From an uncultured Allofournierella sp. (GTDB lineage Bacteria; Bacillota; Clostridia; Oscillospirales; Ruminococcaceae), in NCBI GenBank assembly GCA_944382705.1, contig CALWNE010000027.1:1-64000 (forward strand): 64,000 nt of DNA, written 5' to 3'. Of this stretch, positions 59,998 through 64,000 are shown one piece after another. Position 1 is the first letter of the stretch; each line of letters starts with the position of its first letter. Under the pieces are notes generated by a model. That model ran no database searches. It saw nothing but the letters and a program-made list of their open reading frames with translations, and was not told the origin of the DNA. The position numbers and the translations under genes were made by a program.

Positions 59998-60226
59998 AAC
60001 AATCGGCTCCTTTGTCCGGCGTGCAGTACAGCATCCGGGGAATAAACTAAGCGGCCTGCTTGGCCTAGCAAAAGCCAGGCAGGGAACAGGGGAACGGCAA
60101 AAGGGGGGGCATTCCATTTTGCGGTGCAGAAACCAGCTGGAATGGAACTAATACCGGGTTCCGTGGAATGCCTTTGCCAGATGAATGGTTTGTTTCATTA
60201 TAAAAGGTTAAGGGCGGGGCAGTCAA
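59998..60226 (-). promoter_or_regulatory. Promoter and long leader of the MBL hydrolase gene
   Basis: Reverse strand TTGACT, 18 bases, TATAAT (60197-60226) leaves a leader of about 190 bases. In it GGCATTCC and GGAATGCC can pair across about 50 bases, followed by seven C and four T. It may be a regulatory fold, but no riboswitch class was recognised. Confidence 0.45.
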
Positions 60227-60245
60227 GCAGAAATGCCCAGACAAA

Positions 60246-60283
60246 GAAAAAAGCCGGTCACGAATGTGACCGGCAGTTTTTTG
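60246..60283. terminator. Terminator after rpmB
   Basis: GCCGGTCAC and GTGACCGGC around a four-base loop, with A- and T-runs on the two sides. Confidence 0.85.
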
Positions 60284-60292
60284 CGTTGTAAA

Positions 60293-60481
60293 TCAGACAG
60301 CGCGGGTAACCTTGCCCGAGCGCAGGCAGCGGGTGCAGGCGTAGATGTACTTGGGAGAACCGTCTACAATAGCCTTAACACGCTTCACATTGGGCTTCCA
60401 GGTGCGGTTAGACCGACGATGAGAGTGGGAAACCTGGATACCAAAAGAAACGCCCTTGCCACAACAATTGCACTTTGCCAT
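60293..60481 (-). CDS. rpmB: Ribosomal protein bL28
   Basis: 62 residues; the ATG at 60481 follows AAGAGGAGGTG. MAKCNCCGKG, SHSHRRSNRTWKPNV and CTRCLRSGK are standard; the CxxC pairs show the zinc-binding form. It is a single-gene unit with its own promoter and terminator. Confidence 0.97.
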   Translation of the reverse strand: MAKCNCCGKGVSFGIQVSHSHRRSNRTWKPNVKRVKAIVDGSPKYIYACTRCLRSGKVTRAV

Positions 60482-60516
60482 TTGCTGCACCTCCTCTTAA
60501 CATAAGTTGCTAGAAT

Positions 60517-60545
60517 ATGATACCAAGCATTCCGGAAAAAATCAA
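60517..60545 (-). promoter_or_regulatory. Promoter of rpmB
   Basis: Reverse strand TTGATT, 17 bases, TATCAT with extended TGG. Confidence 0.7.
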
Positions 60546-60594
60546 GGCTTTTTTAAAAAATATCTAAAAAAACCATCAAAAAGCCCCTTTTTGC

Positions 60595-60623
60595 TTGTGG
60601 CCAAGGGGAAAAAACGGTATAAT
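60595..60623 (+). promoter_or_regulatory. Promoter of the site-2 protease/scp operon
   Basis: TTGTGG, 17 bases, TATAAT; about 155 bases before the first start codon. Divergent from the rpmB promoter. Confidence 0.6.
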
Positions 60624-60779
60624 ACGACTGATACAGCAATCCAAAAGCCCCAACAGATGGCAACCCCAGCCAGCAGGAGCGATGGTTTCCAGCAGCGCTG
60701 TGCCACAAAGGCGAGATTGCTTTTTACAGTTATAATTAATGTATTTATATAATAAATCGTTAAAGAAAAGGAGTACATT

Positions 60780-61454
60780 ATGGGATTGATGAATCCAGTG
60801 CAGCTGATGGTCTGGGTGCTGCGGGGCATTGCCATGCTGTTGGCTATTCCCCTGCACGAGGCCGCCCATGCATGGGTAAGCGATAAACTGGGGGACAGCA
60901 CAGCAAAGGCCATGGGCCGCCTGACCCTCAACCCCTTGGCTCACTTTGAGCCTTTGGGTGCTTTGTGTATGATCTTTGCAGGCATTGGCTGGGCAAAGCC
61001 GGTGCCGGTGTATCCCCAGCGATACAAAAACCCCAAGCTGGGTATGGCCATCAGCGCCGCTGCCGGGCCGCTTTCCAATCTGCTGGCGGCTTATTTCGTT
61101 ACCATTTTGTATAAACTGGCTTATTTTTACACGCCGGATACTATTGTTTTTGATTTGCTGCTGTCCTTTTTGCGCATCCTTATCTTGATTAATGTAAATC
61201 TGGCTGTTTTTAACCTGTTGCCCATTCCACCTTTTGACGGCAGCCGCATTGCCACGGTGTTTTTGCCCCGCAAACTGTATTTCCAAATTATGCAGTACGA
61301 ACGGTACATTTTTATTGGAATGTTCCTGCTGCTCATGCTGGGTGTGTTTGATGTACCCCTCAGCCTGATGAATAACTGGATGCTGAATCTGCTGAACCAG
61401 GGCACCGCTTTTGTGGACCACATGGTGTACGGAGCAGCAGGGCTGGCGGTATAA
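60780..61454 (+). CDS. Site-2 protease family intramembrane metalloprotease
   Basis: 224 residues with about five to six membrane segments. The zinc site is AIPLHEAAHAW (HExxH, about 26) with NLLPIPPFDG (about 147) as the second ligand motif. It is the short YwhC/RseP-like form without PDZ domain, cutting within membranes; the substrate is unknown. It starts the operon that leads to scpA and scpB, an arrangement common in Clostridia. Confidence 0.92.
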   Translation: MGLMNPVQLMVWVLRGIAMLLAIPLHEAAHAWVSDKLGDSTAKAMGRLTLNPLAHFEPLGALCMIFAGIGWAKPVPVYPQRYKNPKLGMAISAAAGPLSNLLAAYFVTILYKLAYFYTPDTIVFDLLLSFLRILILINVNLAVFNLLPIPPFDGSRIATVFLPRKLYFQIMQYERYIFIGMFLLLMLGVFDVPLSLMNNWMLNLLNQGTAFVDHMVYGAAGLAV

Positions 61455-61466
61455 GGGGGAAAACCG

Positions 61467-62183
61467 ATGGAAAGCCTTACCTTTCATCTGGAGGAATTTG
61501 ACGGCCCCCTGGATGTGCTGCTCTATCTGGTGAGCAAAAACAAAATGAACATCTACGACATTGCCATTCTGGATTTGATTGACCAGTACACCGCCATTAT
61601 CAGCAGCTTGCAGGACAACCGCATGGAGGTTGCCAGTGAATTCATCGAGATGGCCGCCCGGCTGGTGCAGATGAAAAGCTTTTTGCTGCTGCCCCGCAGC
61701 GAGGAAGCCCAGCGCCTGAAAGAGGAGCTTACCGGCCAGCTGATTGAGTACAGCGCCTGCAAGGAGGTTGCCCGCCAGATGGGCGAGGCAGCCCAGGCCA
61801 ACTGTACCTTTGTGCGTGCACCGCTGGAGATGGAAAGCGATGCAGCCTATGGGTACCGGCACGAGGCATCCCTGCTGCTGCGGGCCATGGAACAGCTGAT
61901 GGGCCGGGGCAAAAAGCGCAAAACACCCTCGCAACAAACCTTTGAGCCGCTGGTGACTGCGCCCTTTGTGTCGGTTGCAAGCCGGGTGGTGTTTGTACTG
62001 CGCAGCCTGGTCATGGGCCGTGTGTCCAGCCTGCGGGCGCTGTTCAGCAGGCAGGAGAGCCGCAGCCAGACGGTGGCCACCTTTTTGGCGGTGCTGGAGC
62101 TGATTCGGGCAGGCCGTGTACAAATTCAGATGGATGAAACACTGTCGGTCAGCCGGCAGCGGGGCAAACGAGCAGGAGAGTGA
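61467..62183 (+). CDS. scpA: Segregation and condensation protein ScpA
   Basis: 238 residues. FHLEEFDGPLDVLLYLV at the start and the SFLLLPR central stretch are typical of this kleisin, which bridges the SMC heads with ScpB to form condensin. The stop overlaps a possible GTG of the next gene. Confidence 0.95.
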   Translation: MESLTFHLEEFDGPLDVLLYLVSKNKMNIYDIAILDLIDQYTAIISSLQDNRMEVASEFIEMAARLVQMKSFLLLPRSEEAQRLKEELTGQLIEYSACKEVARQMGEAAQANCTFVRAPLEMESDAAYGYRHEASLLLRAMEQLMGRGKKRKTPSQQTFEPLVTAPFVSVASRVVFVLRSLVMGRVSSLRALFSRQESRSQTVATFLAVLELIRAGRVQIQMDETLSVSRQRGKRAGE

Positions 62184-62191
62184 AGCATTCA

Positions 62192-62752
62192 ATGACCCAA
62201 CAGGAAAAACAAATCAAAGCATCCATCGAAGCGGTACTGTTTGCCCATGGAGAGCCCATTAGTGCCCAGCGCATTGCCGAGGCACTGGAAACCGACCGGG
62301 CCACCGTGCTGCGCTTTTTGGAGTTGCTGCAAAAAGAATACGATAAAGCCGACCGGGGCATCTGCCTGCTGCCCTTGGGGGATAAATGGCAGCTGGCCAC
62401 CAAAACCCAGGTGCAGGAACCGGTTAAGCGGGTGCTGGATAACCGGCGCAACACGCCCCTTTCCCAGGCGGCACTGGAGGTGCTGGCGGTGATTGCCTAC
62501 AACCAACCGGTTTCCCGCGGGTTTGTGGAGCAGGTGCGTGGAGTGGATTCTTCCTCCACCATTGCAAAGCTTATGGAAAAAGGGCTGGTGGAGGAGGCGG
62601 GCCGTTTGGATTTGCCCGGCCGCCCGGTGAGCTTTCGCACCACCGAGGTATTCCTGCGCACCTTCGGCCTGGCAGATTTAGAGCAGCTTCCTGCGCTGCG
62701 CCCCCAGGAGGGAATTCTGCCGCAACCGGCGGAAACACAGGAAAACAAATAA
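62192..62752 (+). CDS. scpB: Segregation and condensation protein ScpB
   Basis: 186 residues from the ATG at 62192; a GTG at 62180, overlapping scpA, is possible but too close to the AGGAGA site. Winged-helix pairs with IEAVLFAHGEPISAQRIAEA and ALEVLAVIAYNQPVSRGFVEQ, then LVEEAGRLDLPGRPVSFRTT. Dimer partner of ScpA in the SMC complex. Confidence 0.95.
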   Translation: MTQQEKQIKASIEAVLFAHGEPISAQRIAEALETDRATVLRFLELLQKEYDKADRGICLLPLGDKWQLATKTQVQEPVKRVLDNRRNTPLSQAALEVLAVIAYNQPVSRGFVEQVRGVDSSSTIAKLMEKGLVEEAGRLDLPGRPVSFRTTEVFLRTFGLADLEQLPALRPQEGILPQPAETQENK

Positions 62753-62805
62753 CTATTTGTATTGTTGCGACTGAAATATACAAAAAACAGGGGGGAGGCA
62801 GTAAA

Positions 62806-63669
62806 ATGGCGGTTGTCCTGTTGCTTTTAAAGGCAATTGGCTGGCTGTTGCTGGCAGTGTTGGCGTTGCTTGCTGTGGTGTTGCTGCTGCCCGTAACCCT
62901 GGAGCTGGACTATGCCCAGGGGCAGTTTACGGCAAAGCTGAAGCTGCTGGGGCTTCGGTTTGCCCTCTACCCACGGCCCCCAAAAAAAGAAAAGCCCGTT
63001 AGGCCTGCCAAAAAGCGACCCAGGCCTCCAAAAGCTGACCGGCAAAAGCAGCCCCAGCCAAACTCGCTGCCCGGCCAGGGGCTTTCTTCTCAGCCGGGAG
63101 GTCAGCAACCGGCCCCACCGCCGCCAAAAGAACTGCCCCCGGTCCAGAGCCTCGGTGCACCGGCTTCTCAGCAGCACCAAACAGCCTCACCCTTGGGCGG
63201 TCAGGCAGACCAGCAAAAAAAAGCTGGGCAAGACACAGGGCAAAATACTGCCAAACAAAAACAAAAGCCTGCGGCAGCCCCCCAGAGCCAGCCCCAGGAA
63301 AGCTGGGTGATGCGCTGGCTGGCAGATGGCAGGCTGCAAAGCCTGATTCAAACAGCAGGGGGAGCAGTGCGGCGGCTTTTGTGGGGATTGCGGATTCATC
63401 ACATCCGCATTGCGGTGCCGGTGCACCGCAGGGATGCGGCGGCCACTGCCCTGGGTGTAGGCTGGGCCCGTGCAGCCCTGCACAGCAGCCTGGGAATACT
63501 GAATAATTTCTTTCGGCTGCAATTTAAACAGCTGGATATCTGGCCGGATTACACCGGCGAAGATGCAGGCCGGGAAGTTTTCTCTTGTAAAGTAACCGGT
63601 CAACTGATTATAATGGTAAATATAGCAATCTGGGCACTGGTGCAGCTGAAGCGGCAGAAGGTGTGGTAA
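62806..63669 (+). CDS. DUF2953 domain membrane protein
   Basis: 287 residues. A membrane segment at about 3-30, a start of the DUF2953 fold (LELDYAQGQFTAKLKLLGLRF), then a Pro/Gln/Lys-rich low-complexity stretch (about 55-165), then the conserved C-terminal half (HHIRIAVPVHRRDAAATALG, DIWPDYTGED). The family sits before gerW/ytfJ in many spore formers; function unknown. Confidence 0.8.
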   Translation: MAVVLLLLKAIGWLLLAVLALLAVVLLLPVTLELDYAQGQFTAKLKLLGLRFALYPRPPKKEKPVRPAKKRPRPPKADRQKQPQPNSLPGQGLSSQPGGQQPAPPPPKELPPVQSLGAPASQQHQTASPLGGQADQQKKAGQDTGQNTAKQKQKPAAAPQSQPQESWVMRWLADGRLQSLIQTAGGAVRRLLWGLRIHHIRIAVPVHRRDAAATALGVGWARAALHSSLGILNNFFRLQFKQLDIWPDYTGEDAGREVFSCKVTGQLIIMVNIAIWALVQLKRQKVW

Positions 63670-63748
63670 AACAAGCAAAGGGCAAACCCCGCCCCGGCGG
63701 TGCGCCCCCAACACAAAACTGGTTGAAATACCTTGGAGGTACTGCAAG

Positions 63749-64000
63749 ATGGCACAAAAACCGTTGGAAGGTCTTATGAGCGTTACCATGGATAAAATCC
63801 GGGAAATGGTTGGCTCCAACACAATCATTGGAGAACCCATTGTGGTGGAGGGCACTACTATTCTGCCTGTTTCCAAGGTGAGCTTTGGGTTTGCATCCGG
63901 TGGGTCGGACTTTGGCGCAAAAACCACCAAAGAACTGTTTGGCGGCGGCAGCGGTGCCGGTGTTTCGGTGGTTCCGGTGGCTTTTTTGGTCATCAAGGAC
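63749..64000 (+). CDS. ytfJ: GerW/YtfJ sporulation protein, 3' end outside window
   Basis: 84 residues visible; the ATG at 63749 follows TTGGAGGT. GLMSVTMDKIREMVGSNTII and PVSKVSFGFASGGSDFG are the GerW signature, with the characteristic GGGSGAG loop. In Bacillus it is made in the forespore and is needed for GerA-type germination responses. Its place after the DUF2953 gene is the usual one. Confidence 0.93.
   Translation, partial: MAQKPLEGLMSVTMDKIREMVGSNTIIGEPIVVEGTTILPVSKVSFGFASGGSDFGAKTTKELFGGGSGAGVSVVPVAFLVIKD

Noticed and set aside
59998..60226. T-box riboswitch upstream of the MBL hydrolase
   Set aside because: The conserved T-box sequence (AGGGTGGAACCGCG type) is absent, and the gene has no link to amino acid supply.
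1..64000. CRISPR array
   Set aside because: No regularly spaced direct repeats were seen. The short repeats at 22765-22810 and the duplicated arm near 47663-47694 are too few and unspaced.

Overview
The window reads as a chromosomal segment of a Gram-positive, spore-forming-lineage Clostridia member, most likely Oscillospiraceae/Ruminococcaceae. Evidence: endospore genes (spoIVB, spo0A, yabP, yabQ, gerW/ytfJ), the Firmicute order mazG-hup-rqcP-yabP-yabQ-divIC-yabR, cdaA-cdaR, a class III fructose bisphosphatase, scpA-scpB, strong AGGAGG ribosome binding sites, and a GC-rich, CTG-rich codon style in the core genes. No rRNA or CRISPR array was seen.

Layout. 1-2 kb: the start of a DUF4422 glycosyltransferase-like gene, a frameshifted DUF3825 gene, a possible small RNA and tRNA-Leu(UAG). 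2-4.3 kb: spoIVB and spo0A; the Spo0A receiver has lost its phospho-acceptor aspartate. 4.4-19 kb: a long same-strand run with ispDF, cdaA, cdaR, an FAD oxidoreductase, xpaC-like, recJ, rel, dtd, a metallo-hydrolase, hemZ, a uridine kinase-like gene and a zinc-ribbon gene. 19.4-23.5 kb: mazG to yabR, then hpf. 23.7-27.8 kb: an rRNA methyltransferase, then a reverse-strand radical SAM/membrane protein pair. 27.9-37.8 kb: fbp, then a nucleoside salvage and uptake cluster (deoD, cdd, nupN, nupOPQ, pdp). 38-40.8 kb: a TetR regulator and htpG under a CIRCE operator.

41-52 kb is an accessory island beside tRNA-Leu(GAG). It has different codon use, repeated motifs resembling insertion-sequence ends near both sides, and much debris: an endolysin with two nonsense codons, an IS3 transposase tail, a frameshifted XRE regulator, truncated DUF4445, and fused FecCD/FecB scraps. 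Its intact cargo is redox-themed: an [FeFe]-hydrogenase fused to a rubrerythrin, a rhodanese, a CoA-disulfide-reductase/rhodanese fusion, plus enolase and a half-size EamA transporter.

52-64 kb returns to core genes: rmuC, a polysaccharide deacetylase, a DUF5685/J-like pair, small membrane proteins, an MIF homologue, a MATE exporter behind a leader-peptide attenuator, a glyoxalase, a metallo-hydrolase, rpmB, a site-2-type protease, scpA-scpB, a DUF2953 protein and the start of gerW/ytfJ.

The most notable signals are the Asp-less Spo0A receiver, the MATE attenuator with a 17-codon leader peptide, the hydrogenase-rubrerythrin fusion that keeps a complete internal ribosome binding site (a pattern also seen in ispDF), the J-domain lacking HPD, and two candidate small structured RNAs. 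All calls come from reading the sequence; no database search was run.
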